Assembly: GCA_001556025.1 (NCBI GenBank)
Contig: LSIB01000096.1
Span: forward strand, 1 to 7,203
Direction of reading: 5' to 3'
From: Rhizobiales bacterium CCH3-A5
GTDB taxonomy: Bacteria > Pseudomonadota > Alphaproteobacteria > Rhizobiales > Beijerinckiaceae
DNA length: 7,203 bases
Shown here piece by piece: positions 1-5,128 of this stretch (position 1 is the stretch's first letter; every line of letters starts with the position of its first letter). The position numbers were made by a program, and so were the translations under genes. The notes below the pieces were generated by a model. It was not told where the DNA came from. It was given only the letters and a program-made list of their open reading frames with translations, and did no database searches.

Positions 1-293
1 GCGTCCTGCAGGTCTTTGGCGTCAACGACCATGACAGCGCCCGCCTCGTCTCCGATCTCACCGGCCAGGAGACCGTCGTCTTCCAGACCATGAGCCGCGC
101 ACTTGATTCCGAAAAATCCGGAATCTCCTATGGCGAGCAGCACGTCGCCCGCCCGCTCATGACACCAGACGAGGTCCGCAACATGCACCCGACAGCCCAG
201 ATGCTGTTCATCGCAAACCAGCGACCCATCATCGCCGGCAAACTGCGCTACTTCGTCGACCGCGAGTTCGAAGGGCTGTTCGACCATGCCTGA
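1..293 (+). CDS. virD4: Type IV secretion coupling protein VirD4/TraG, C-terminal end (5' end outside the window)
   Basis: Partial gene: the reading frame is open from base 3 and stops with TGA at 291-293, leaving about 96 C-terminal residues. In the family, VirD4/TraG is a hexameric inner-membrane ATPase that brings the relaxosome to the type IV secretion channel during conjugation. The visible part is the end of the RecA-like ATPase domain. It carries the segment TGQETVVFQT, the family's typical RPLMTPDEV motif, and the final IANQRPIIAGKLRY strand pair just before the C-terminus. The Walker motifs would lie upstream of the window. The last eight bases overlap the next gene (ATGCCTGA), so the two are probably translationally coupled. 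The identification rests on the conserved C-terminal pattern; whether the full gene is intact cannot be seen. Confidence 0.88.
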   Translation, partial: VLQVFGVNDHDSARLVSDLTGQETVVFQTMSRALDSEKSGISYGEQHVARPLMTPDEVRNMHPTAQMLFIANQRPIIAGKLRYFVDREFEGLFDHA

Positions 294-648
294 TGCGCGA
301 AAGCCCCGCGAGGGCGAGCACTCTATCCTGGCGCAGATCCTCGCCATCCGCCTCCAGCAGCTCGAGGCGCAGAGCTCCGATGCCGAGAGCTTCATCGCGA
401 AGCTCGGCGTCGGCCGGGGGACGTACTTCGACCTCGTGCGCGGCCGGGGAAACCCGACGCTGCGGACAATCGAGAAGGTCGCCGCTCGACGCGACCAGCC
501 CCTGTTCGAATTGGTCGGCTTGACGGACGCAGAAGTCCGGCGCGCGACGAAGCGCGTCGGGATCGATTATGATGAGCTGAAGGCTGCGCTGGCGGAACGA
601 AAGACCGCCGACAGCAGGGTCATGGCGGCAATCACGTCCAGGATGTGA
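286..648 (+). CDS. Small XRE/Cro-like helix-turn-helix protein coupled to the coupling-protein gene
   Basis: A 120-residue protein whose ATG overlaps the stop of the preceding virD4-like gene by eight bases, so it is almost certainly in the same operon. Residues about 33-76 look like a Cro/C1-type HTH: a helix ending in FIAKLGVGRG, the turn and recognition helix GTYFDLVRGR, then NPTLRTIEKVAA, the usual XRE pattern of choosing when to bind by a helix after N-P-T-L. The first 30 residues are charged and helical. The C-terminal 40 residues are a charged tail ending in MAAITSRM. It has no signal peptide or membrane segment. The position suggests a regulator of transfer genes, but the target is unknown and the assignment is inference from the fold. 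A strong hairpin follows the stop at once. Confidence 0.8.
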   Translation: MPDARKPREGEHSILAQILAIRLQQLEAQSSDAESFIAKLGVGRGTYFDLVRGRGNPTLRTIEKVAARRDQPLFELVGLTDAEVRRATKRVGIDYDELKAALAERKTADSRVMAAITSRM

Positions 649-653
649 TCGGA

Positions 654-671
654 CCCGGCGCCAGCGCCGGG
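654..671. terminator. GC hairpin after the transfer operon
   Basis: A perfect inverted repeat, CCCGGCGC, two bases, GCGCCGGG, begins five bases after the stop of the HTH gene. No T-run follows, so it may act as a weak intrinsic terminator or an mRNA end-protecting hairpin. The rest of the gap up to 794 shows only a short GCGCT/AGCGC repeat at 704-720 and no supported gene. Confidence 0.5.
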
Positions 672-794
672 AACTCATACATGCGACCCTCCGGCTCTCT
701 ACAGCGCTATGATAAAGCGCGTTCGCCTCCGGGCCGGCGCAGTTTCTCTCGGCTCCGTCGTCGCCCGCGACGCAGCCTTCGCGTTCTTTGCGCG

Positions 795-1199
795 CTACCC
801 TGTCGGAGCCTCCCCCAGCACCTCGACCAGATCGAGAATGCGACGCCGCACCCGCGCGTTTGCGATGCGAGAAAATGCACGCGCTAACTGCGCGCCTTCG
901 TTCGTCGCGAGAAACGACGCGATGTCGATCAGTTCGGCGCTGTCGATTCGGTCGAGATCGGGTGTGAAAGCGACGGGCGCGCCCTCGAAAAAGAAGTCCA
1001 CCGGCACGCCGAGCACGTCGCTGATTTGCTGAAGCCGGCTGGCGCTGACGCGGTTGGCCCCCTTCTCGTACTTTTGCACCTGCTGGAAGGTGACGCCGAG
1101 CGCGGTCCCCAATTGAACCTGGCTGATTCCCGCCAAAATCCGCCGCATCCGGACGCGAGCTCCGACATGGCGATCGACAGGATGCGGGATTTTCTGCAT
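795..1199 (-). CDS. XRE-family transcriptional regulator
   Basis: A 134-residue regulator of a type common in alphaproteobacteria. Residues 10-70 form the classic five-helix XRE domain: HVGARVRMRR, GISQVQLGTALGVTFQQVQKYE across helices 2 and 3, then GANRVSASRLQQIS and DVLGVPVDFFF. The C-terminal part (about 85-130) is a helical region likely used for dimerisation, ending in RVRRRILDLVEVL. The start is the ATG at 1197-1199, which gives the usual N-terminus for this group; only a weak GAAG lies upstream. The gene is divergent from the ECF sigma gene at 1331, and the 131-base gap holds a 20-bp inverted repeat that could be its operator. Autoregulation, and perhaps control of the sigma factor, is inference. 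Confidence 0.88.
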   Translation of the reverse strand: MQKIPHPVDRHVGARVRMRRILAGISQVQLGTALGVTFQQVQKYEKGANRVSASRLQQISDVLGVPVDFFFEGAPVAFTPDLDRIDSAELIDIASFLATNEGAQLARAFSRIANARVRRRILDLVEVLGEAPTG

Positions 1200-1222
1200 G
1201 GCGCTTCAACCCAAGGGCACCG

Positions 1223-1242
1223 AACGGACGTACATATCCGTT
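1223..1242. promoter_or_regulatory. Candidate operator in front of the XRE gene
   Basis: Perfect inverted repeat AACGGA, eight bases (CGTACATA), TCCGTT. It sits 24-43 bases upstream of the XRE start codon, where an autoregulating dimer would block RNA polymerase, and it lies between the XRE gene and the divergent sigma gene. No clear -35/-10 pair could be fixed around it. Confidence 0.45.
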
Positions 1243-1330
1243 ATGGCGTGGTTCATGAGGCTCCGCCCAATTTCGTTAAGGAACCTGGCGCCGTTCGTCC
1301 GAGGCGCCCCAAGTCGCAAGAGAGTGCGGG

Positions 1331-1894
1331 ATGACAGCGGACGCCCCGACGGCGAGGAAGATCATGCTGGTCGACGACGCTCTTCGGGCTTGTGCCACCG
1401 GCGATGAACTGGCGCTCAAACGCATTTACGACGCCGAGTCGGCCCGGATGCTCGGTGTGGCGCAGCGTTTGCTGAAGCGCCGCGCTTTGGCCGAAGAAGC
1501 GGTTCAGGACGCCTTCGTGCTGATCTGGCGGCATGCGGCGCGCTTCGATCCGGAGCGCGGCAGCGGCCTGACCTGGATCTACGCGATCCTGCGCAACCGG
1601 TCTCTCTCGATCCTCCGGGACGAGAAGCGCATCGAAACGAGCGAAGACCCTGTGGCCGAGGAGATGGCGAGCGATGATGATGATCCCGAGACGATCATGT
1701 CGAAGCTGTCGGATGCCAAGGCCCTGCGCGCCTGCCTCGAAACGCTACCCGCGCAGCGGCGCGGCATCGTGCTGCTCGCCTTCGTCCAGGGCCTGACCCA
1801 TGGCGAGATCGCCGGAAAGTTGAGCCTGCCGATCGGCACGGTCAAGACCTGGATTCGCCGCTCCTTGATGACGCTCAAGACGTGCCTGGGATGA
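1331..1894 (+). CDS. RNA polymerase ECF sigma factor (sigma-70 family, RpoE-like)
   Basis: A 187-residue group 4 (ECF) sigma factor, which directs core RNA polymerase to a small set of stress promoters. Region 2 covers about residues 33-97: LKRRALAEEAVQDAFVLIW for the core and -10 contacts, then the aromatic FDPERGSGLTWIYAILRN and the arginine-rich end. Residues 103-130 are an acidic linker with a run of aspartates. Region 4 covers about 132-183, with the sequence LPAQRRGIVLLAFVQGLTHGEIA followed by LPIGTVKTWIRRSL, the -35-binding HTH. The ATG at 1331 has a fair GAGAG upstream. An internal ATG at 1364 has a better site (GAGGA at 1354-1358, spacer 5) and would give 176 residues, which is also typical. 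No anti-sigma gene (ChrR, RskA or NepR type) is adjacent, which is unusual for this group. Confidence 0.92.
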   Translation: MTADAPTARKIMLVDDALRACATGDELALKRIYDAESARMLGVAQRLLKRRALAEEAVQDAFVLIWRHAARFDPERGSGLTWIYAILRNRSLSILRDEKRIETSEDPVAEEMASDDDDPETIMSKLSDAKALRACLETLPAQRRGIVLLAFVQGLTHGEIAGKLSLPIGTVKTWIRRSLMTLKTCLG

Positions 1895-1995
1895 AGAAGA
1901 CCGCTATGCCTGTGTCGAAAACGCCGACATTCTCTGGTTCAGTCTTTATTCACCCGATCGCTGACATTTTAGGGGCATCAGTGATGGAGGGCGCG

Positions 1996-2319
1996 ATGAC
2001 TGCGTTCAAACGGATTGCCGCTATTGCGATGATGACAGCCGGCGCTTCGGTCGGGCTGGCGCCGACCTCAAGCCCGGCTCAGGCGCGGGACGGCTTCAAC
2101 GGCGCGTTGATCGGCGGACTTGCCGCCGGGGCTCTCGTGGGCGGCGCCATCGCCGGCGCTGGCCGTGGCTACGCTTACGCGCCGCGCCCCTACTATGCGC
2201 CGGCCCCGGTCTATGTCGGGCCGCGCTATGTCGAGCCCGACTGCTACGTCACCAAGCGGCCGATCTTCAACCGCTGGGGCGACTTCGTCGGCTATAGCCG
2301 CGTCCGCGAGTGCGATTGA
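1996..2319 (+). CDS. Small exported glycine-zipper protein, unknown function
   Basis: A 107-residue protein starting at the ATG at 1996, which has GGAGG at 1986-1990 with a five-base spacer; the open frame extends further upstream, but without a comparable site. Residues 1-30 form a signal peptide: MTAFKR, a hydrophobic core, and an SPAQA-like cleavage site before RDGF. A glycine zipper follows (GALIGGLAAGALVGGAIAGAG), then a tyrosine/proline-rich stretch with repeated YAP and PYYAP motifs, and a C-terminal part with two cysteines that could form a disulfide (DCYVTKRPIFNRWGD and VRECD). Such proteins are common in Rhizobiales envelopes, but their role is not known. It follows the sigma gene by about 100 bases on the same strand, so it may be a target of that sigma factor; this is inference. 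Confidence 0.75.
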   Translation: MTAFKRIAAIAMMTAGASVGLAPTSSPAQARDGFNGALIGGLAAGALVGGAIAGAGRGYAYAPRPYYAPAPVYVGPRYVEPDCYVTKRPIFNRWGDFVGYSRVRECD

Positions 2320-2356
2320 ACGCAACCAGCTCGCGGCCACCAGGCTGAAAGAAATC

Positions 2357-2380
2357 GCTCCCAGGGCGTGCGCCGGGAGC
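2357..2380. terminator. Candidate terminator hairpin after the glycine-zipper gene
   Basis: The repeat GCTCCC ... GGGAGC encloses GGCG ... CGCC, giving a ten-pair GC stem with a small bulge, 37 bases after the stop codon. No T-run follows. It lies in the gap between two convergent genes (2320-2508); nothing else was recognised in that gap. Confidence 0.45.
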
Positions 2381-2508
2381 ATCCGCATACGGCCTGCTGC
2401 GGAAGCGTCTATCGTCTTAAACTACAACGCGACGTCTCGCGACAGCCAATCTAGATGACCTTTGTCTTGCTCCGCGCAGGACACGATCGCCTCGTAGTAG
2501 CGGGGCGC

Positions 2509-2940
2509 TCAGGCCCTCGCTTTGACGCGCAAAACTTTCGTCCCGGTCTTGCGGCCAAGGCCGATGGATTTTGCCATGGCTGAGCGTGCTTCCGCATAGT
2601 TTGGCGCGACCATCGGATAATCCGCGGGTAGGCCCCATTTTGTCCGGTACTGTTCCGGCGTCATGCCGTAGCTCGTGCTCAGATGCCGTTTCAGCGTCTT
2701 GAACGCCCGGCCGTCCTCCAGGCAGATGATCGCATCGGGTGTCACCGACTTGCGAATCGGCACGGCCGGAACCAGTGGCTCGGCCGGGACGGCAGCGGGT
2801 GCCCCTTCGAGCCCGGCGAGCGCGGTATGGATGCTGGCGATCACGCGGGGCAGCTCGGCAGCCTGCACGTTGTTGCGTGCGACATAGGCTGACACGATCG
2901 AGGCCGTCAGAGCGATAAGATCTTCGTTCCCGTCAGACAT
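2509..2940 (-). CDS. mucR: MucR/Ros-family transcriptional regulator
   Basis: A 143-residue member of the Ros/MucR family, H-NS-like or zinc-finger regulators of alphaproteobacterial surface, virulence and plasmid genes. The N-terminal 45 residues are the helical oligomerisation part (LIALTASIVSAYVARNNV). An alanine/proline-rich linker (45-62) leads into the DNA-binding domain: CLEDGRAFKTLKRHL at about 73-87, TPEQYRTKWGLPADYPMVAP at 94-113, and the basic tail GLGRKTG. In Ros, zinc is held by Cys, Cys or Asp, and two His. Here C73, D76 and H86 are present, but the position of the second His (about residue 91) is Ser-Tyr, so zinc binding may be lost. The ATG has AGGA seven bases upstream. An imperfect palindrome covers this ribosome binding site (2939-2954), which would fit autoregulation, a known family habit. 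Confidence 0.92.
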   Translation of the reverse strand: MSDGNEDLIALTASIVSAYVARNNVQAAELPRVIASIHTALAGLEGAPAAVPAEPLVPAVPIRKSVTPDAIICLEDGRAFKTLKRHLSTSYGMTPEQYRTKWGLPADYPMVAPNYAEARSAMAKSIGLGRKTGTKVLRVKARA

Positions 2941-3003
2941 GCGGATTCCTGCATTTTGAGGCCTTTTGTGCCCAAATTTCCCTATTGCATCCGGTGCAGC
3001 TAC

Positions 3004-3324
3004 TCAACCGAACAGCTCGGAATGCGTGCCGGCGCGGACGAAGTTGATCAGATTGCCTTCGACTTGGTAGATCAACAGAAAATCGCCGCCGATGTGGCAT
3101 TCGCGATGGTCGGCCCAATCGCCTTTCAGGGCATGGTCGAGCCATTCCGGTCCAAGCGGGCTGTCGTTGGCGATGAGGAGCATCATCGCTTCTTTGAGTT
3201 GGACCATATCGTACCGGCCCGAACGCGACAGGCGCTCCCAATCCTTGAGGAAGCTTTTCGCAAAATCCGCCGATCTCGGCAGAGAAGCCCGCTTACTGCT
3301 GGCCGGCTTCTTGGTCGAGGGCAT
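3004..3324 (-). CDS. yafQ: YafQ/RelE-family mRNA interferase toxin
   Basis: A 106-residue toxin downstream of, and overlapping by 32 bases, the antitoxin gene. YafQ-type toxins cleave mRNA at the ribosome. The C-terminal 90 residues match the family pattern: a helical start (ADFAKSFLKDWERL), then LKEAMMLLIAND, and the catalytic set. His64 is in WLDHALKGDW, His77 and Asp81 in CHIGGDFLLIY, and His101 with Phe105 in GTHSELFG. These line up with the known YafQ active-site residues H50, H63, D67, H87 and F91; the family Trp68 is replaced by Phe82. The first 15 residues are a lysine-rich extension, with K/S repeats, not found in E. coli YafQ. A start further inside is possible, but there is no better ATG before the conserved fold. 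Confidence 0.88.
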   Translation of the reverse strand: MPSTKKPASSKRASLPRSADFAKSFLKDWERLSRSGRYDMVQLKEAMMLLIANDSPLGPEWLDHALKGDWADHRECHIGGDFLLIYQVEGNLINFVRAGTHSELFG

Positions 3325-3574
3325 CGAACAATTCCTGGGCGGTGGCGAAACGGGCGCGCCGCTGCTTCATCAGCGCGCGGGACTCCTCCATGGCCGTCCG
3401 CGTTTCGGCGTTGGGAACCTTCAACTCCAGCGGCAAGGCGCGATCCTTCGCGATCCGCGTCAGCATCATGCGAACGACATCGGACACGGTGAGCCCCAAC
3501 TCGGCCAGGACTACGGCGGCCTCGTCCTTCAAACTCTCGTCTATGCGAGCCCGAACAAATGCGGTGGCAGCCAT
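3293..3574 (-). CDS. relB: RelB/DinJ-family antitoxin
   Basis: A 93-residue antitoxin beginning at the ATG at 3572-3574, which has a strong GAGGAGG with a five-base spacer. The frame is open for another 40 codons upstream, but that stretch contains the promoter and operator, so the longer start is rejected. Residues about 5-50 form the RHH DNA-binding and dimer part: FVRARIDESLKDEAAVVLAELGLTVSDVVRMMLTRIA, the signature of RelB/DinJ antitoxins. Residues 55-93 are the flexible toxin-binding tail, ending in ATAQELFDALDQEAG, which usually folds on the toxin. Free antitoxin and the toxin complex would repress the operon at the palindrome upstream. Confidence 0.9.
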   Translation of the reverse strand: MAATAFVRARIDESLKDEAAVVLAELGLTVSDVVRMMLTRIAKDRALPLELKVPNAETRTAMEESRALMKQRRARFATAQELFDALDQEAGQQ

Positions 3575-3598
3575 CACGGCCTCCTCTTCCAAGCGCTC

Positions 3599-3627
3599 TA
3601 TGTAGCTCAGGCGAGCTACAATCTCAA
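3599..3627 (-). promoter_or_regulatory. Promoter and operator of the RelB-YafQ operon
   Basis: On the minus strand, TTGAGA (3622-3627) and TACATA (3599-3604) are separated by 17 bases, a good sigma-70 type pair. The perfect repeat TGTAGCT, six bases, AGCTACA (3601-3620) covers the spacer and most of the -10, and ends 26 bases before the antitoxin start. This is the expected arrangement for autorepression by an RHH antitoxin. Confidence 0.65.
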
Positions 3628-3679
3628 TGGGCAGAATCGTCGCTATCAGGTGCCTCCGATCGTCATACCGAACGACCAT

Positions 3680-3694
3680 ATGCGCTAAGCGCAT
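3680..3694. repeat. Perfect 15-bp palindrome upstream of the antitoxin promoter
   Basis: ATGCGCT, A, AGCGCAT: seven-base arms around one central base. It lies about 55 bases upstream of the proposed -35 and may be a second binding site. The gap from here to 3828 contains this palindrome, the repeat at 3737-3753 and the hairpin at 3814-3828; no gene was recognised there. Confidence 0.4.
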
Positions 3695-3736
3695 GCCTCT
3701 TGACCTGAAATCGGAAAATCGCGACCGAAATCACCT

Positions 3737-3753
3737 GGCTTTTTCGAAAAGCC
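3737..3753. repeat. Inverted repeat downstream of the candidate initiator gene
   Basis: GGCTTTT, three bases (TCG), AAAAGCC, in a locally AT-richer stretch. It could be an intrinsic terminator remnant for the minus-strand replication gene, or part of an origin. No T-run follows on either strand. Confidence 0.4.
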
Positions 3754-3813
3754 AATTGCGACGGTGCCGCCTGTTCCGGTGAAGCAGAATTGAGCCTGAA
3801 GTCGGCCGCGAGG

Positions 3814-3828
3814 CGGCGCTGATCGCCG
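3814..3828 (-). terminator. Hairpin right after the candidate initiator gene
   Basis: CGGCG, five bases, CGCCG, beginning one base after the minus-strand stop codon. Without a T-run it is only a weak terminator candidate. Confidence 0.3.
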
Positions 3829-4641
3829 TTAGGCGACGGCCGTAGGCCGCCCGTAGGGTCTTTGCGCGGCCTCCGTTTGCGGTCGTCCGCTTATAGAAGA
3901 AGCCGATCTGTATAGATCGGTGCCCGTGGGGCCTAATTTTTTAGACCCTATCTTTCGCGAGGATTTACCGCCCGTCGTCTGCGCTCGAAACGGCAACGTT
4001 CCCTCTTCACGCTCGGCATTGATGGCGTGGCGTCGCACCTTGCCGCCGATGATCAGCCAGCCGTTCCAGGCCTGAGAGATGATCCGGATCACGGAGGGCA
4101 GATGCGGGCGCCCTGCCCTCTTCCGAAACTGTGTGCTGATCAGGAACAGCCGCTCGGCGATCCGGATGGCGTTGCGCGCCAGCGCGATGCAGACGCCGGC
4201 GCGCGCCGCGATCTCTCCGATCGTCAGCGCGCATGTCCCGCGCCTGCTCTCGACCTCGTCTGCGATGATCCGCATCACCGCGAGCTGGCCGGTCGTGAAC
4301 TTCGCCGCGATCTGTGGCGGCATGGGGCCCGACGCGGCCAGCCGCCGCCGGCGCGCGATCGAGCGCTGGCGATCGGGCGACTTCGGCCGACGCTTCGGCG
4401 GGAAGATGCTGTTGCGCCCCTCCAGGGCTCGCTCGAGGGCAGCCGTGGGAGCGCGCACGACGACCCGGTCCTGTCCCCTCACCTCGCGCTTGCGCGCCTC
4501 GATCGCCTCGCTGAGCGACTGCGCCTGGTCCTCCGTCAGCGCATCCGCCCCAAACGCGCTCCATAGATCCTGGGCGATCTCGTCCAGGCGCGACAGCGTG
4601 CGCACCTCCCCGATCACCCTCAACATCTCGACTGCGAACAT
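3829..4641 (-). CDS. Winged-helix plasmid protein, candidate replication initiator
   Basis: A 270-residue protein starting at the ATG at 4639-4641, chosen because AAGGA lies seven bases upstream; a TTG five codons earlier has no good site. The first 50 residues are helical with the motif LSRLDEIAQDLW followed by EDQAQSLSEAIEARK. Residues 80-105 are basic (SPDRQRSIARRRR). A winged helix covers about 107-196: PPQIAAKFTTGQLAVMRIIADEV, then LTIGEIAARAGVCIALARNAIR, the recognition part, and PSVIRIISQAWNGWL. The tail from 200 is low in conserved features and basic. I recognise this as a protein type common on Rhizobiales accessory plasmids, usually left as an HTH protein. Its place at the end of a partition operon, behind an antisense RNA, suggests a replication initiator; that is inference. 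It is not classical RepC, which is longer. Confidence 0.7.
   Translation of the reverse strand: MFAVEMLRVIGEVRTLSRLDEIAQDLWSAFGADALTEDQAQSLSEAIEARKREVRGQDRVVVRAPTAALERALEGRNSIFPPKRRPKSPDRQRSIARRRRLAASGPMPPQIAAKFTTGQLAVMRIIADEVESRRGTCALTIGEIAARAGVCIALARNAIRIAERLFLISTQFRKRAGRPHLPSVIRIISQAWNGWLIIGGKVRRHAINAEREEGTLPFRAQTTGGKSSRKIGSKKLGPTGTDLYRSASSISGRPQTEAAQRPYGRPTAVA
3903..3920. repeat. Inverted repeat inside the 3' end of the candidate initiator gene
   Basis: CCGATCT, four bases (GTAT), AGATCGG, perfect arms of seven. Close by, 3930-3947 holds a second imperfect repeat around a run of six T. The two sit in the poorly conserved C-terminal coding part, a possible place for an origin, as origins lie within repC in repABC plasmids. 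Confidence 0.45.
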
Positions 4642-4652
4642 GGCCCGATCCT

Positions 4653-4844
4653 TCAAGGCTGGGCCGCGTCGAACCTCCCTCCAAGCTCATCCCGTGCAGG
4701 CGCAGATCCGCGATCGGACCCCATCCCCCTCGCCTGCGCGAAGGACACGAAAATCCGTTCGCAAACCAAATGGTTTGCGTTGACAGAACGATTCGGCTGT
4801 GGGAGATTCAGAGCCGTTCTAAGGGCGGCTCCCACAGTCGTCAC
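4653..4844 (-). CDS. Possible leader peptide upstream of the candidate initiator
   Basis: A 63-codon frame on the minus strand from GTG at 4842-4844 to TGA at 4653-4655. A GAGG Shine-Dalgarno sequence (within 4851-4855) stands six bases before the GTG, inside what would be the stem of the antisense RNA's terminator. The TGA is followed directly by the AAGGA of the initiator gene, so translation of the leader could feed ribosomes to it. The protein has no recognisable domain. The case for it is positional: antisense RNA pairing would cover both its ribosome binding site and its start, as in IncFII-type leader-peptide control. It may equally be a chance frame. Confidence 0.35.
   Translation of the reverse strand: MTTVGAALRTALNLPQPNRSVNANHLVCERIFVSFAQARGMGSDRGSAPARDELGGRFDAAQP
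4760..4779. repeat. Inverted repeat between antisense promoter and initiator leader
   Basis: CGCAAACC, AAAT, GGTTTGCG: perfect eight-base arms ending at the -35 box of the antisense RNA promoter. Read on the minus strand, it is followed after five bases by TTTT, so it could be an attenuator hairpin in the initiator leader, or an operator on the antisense promoter. Confidence 0.5.
4780..4808 (+). promoter_or_regulatory. Promoter of the antisense RNA
   Basis: A perfect -35 box TTGACA at 4780-4785 and a weaker -10 (GAGATT at 4803-4808, spacer 17). No coding frame follows on this strand; a strong terminator lies about 65 bases downstream. Confidence 0.65.
4797..4837. repeat. Overlapping inverted repeats in the initiator leader (switch-like)
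   Basis: CTGTGGGAG (4797-4805) is the exact complement of CTCCCACAG (4829-4837). Inside it, GAGCCG (4811-4816) is complementary to CGGCTC (4826-4831). The two pairings share 4829-4831, so they exclude each other in the leader RNA, as expected for an attenuator whose folding is steered by antisense RNA. Confidence 0.5.
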
Positions 4845-4884
4845 AAAAGGCCTCAGCTCGCCAAAGCTGGGGCCTTTTCGCTTT
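4815..4884 (+). ncRNA. Counter-transcribed (antisense) RNA against the initiator leader
   Basis: A short transcript predicted from the TTGACA promoter to a strong intrinsic terminator, about 65-70 bases and opposite to the leader of the candidate initiator gene. Length, orientation and place, between partition genes and initiator, match the ctRNA of repABC plasmids (incA), which sets copy number and incompatibility by changing the folding of the repC leader. The 5' part contains CGGCTCCCACAG, complementary to leader sequences that can form two mutually exclusive stems. The start base is estimated from the promoter, not seen. The similarity is in layout; no alignment to a known ctRNA family was made. 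Confidence 0.7.
4845..4884 (+). terminator. Intrinsic terminator of the antisense RNA
   Basis: A 14-pair stem (one G-T pair), AAAAGGCC T CAGCT, loop of six, AGCTG G GGCCTTTT, followed by CGCTTTT. It is also symmetrical enough to work for transcripts arriving on the minus strand from the partition genes. Confidence 0.85.
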
Positions 4885-4891
4885 TCAGGGG

Positions 4892-5116
4892 TCAGCGCGG
4901 ACTGGTTGCACTTTCCTCTGCATGGAACACGCTATGAATCGCGTGCTCCATCGCTTCGCGACGTGTTTTGAAACGGCCTTCGGCAATGAACCGATCGATG
5001 GCGACTTTCGCAGTTTCATGGACGAAGACAGTCGTCTCATAGAATCCTGCGGCTTGCTTCCTCTGACGGGAAGCGGCCTTGAATGGAGCCGTCGATTTAC
5101 GCGCCTGAGCCAGCAC
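4892..5116 (-). CDS. Small ribbon-helix-helix protein downstream of the partition genes
   Basis: A 74-residue protein from GTG at 5114-5116, with GAGGTG four bases upstream. The first 22 residues are basic and disordered (KSTAPFKAASRQRKQ). Residues about 25-64 fit an RHH fold: strand ETTVFVH, helix KVAIDRFIAEG, turn, helix RREAMEHAIHSVF. It has no Walker motif, signal peptide or membrane segment. It ends just upstream of the antisense RNA terminator. It is probably a DNA-binding regulator of the plasmid module, either a second centromere-binding protein or a copy-control repressor, but it could also be an orphan antitoxin. An overlapping frame starting two bases further upstream was judged a shadow, as it lacks any such pattern. 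Confidence 0.6.
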   Translation of the reverse strand: MLAQARKSTAPFKAASRQRKQAAGFYETTVFVHETAKVAIDRFIAEGRFKTRREAMEHAIHSVFHAEESATSPR

Positions 5117-5128
5117 AAATCACCTCAC

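Noticed and set aside
709..1032. Plus-strand frame of 107 codons opposite the XRE gene
   Set aside because: No ribosome binding site and no motifs; mostly antisense to the XRE gene.
229..1209. Long minus-strand frame of 326 codons over the HTH and XRE genes
   Set aside because: It runs through two better supported genes in other frames and encodes an arginine/alanine-rich sequence typical of antisense shadows in GC-rich DNA.
1280..1295. EcfG-like promoter (GGAAC with CGTT) upstream of the sigma gene
   Set aside because: The two elements are only about seven bases apart, not the 16-17 needed.
3575..3694. N-terminal extension of the RelB frame
   Set aside because: It covers the promoter and operator palindrome, and the internal ATG at 3574 has a strong GAGGAGG.
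4007..4783. Long frames on both strands over the candidate initiator gene (minus 4007-4690, plus 4079-4783, plus 4027-4566)
   Set aside because: All are low-complexity Arg/Ala/Gly-rich shadows; only the 3829-4641 frame shows a recognisable winged helix and a proper ribosome binding site.
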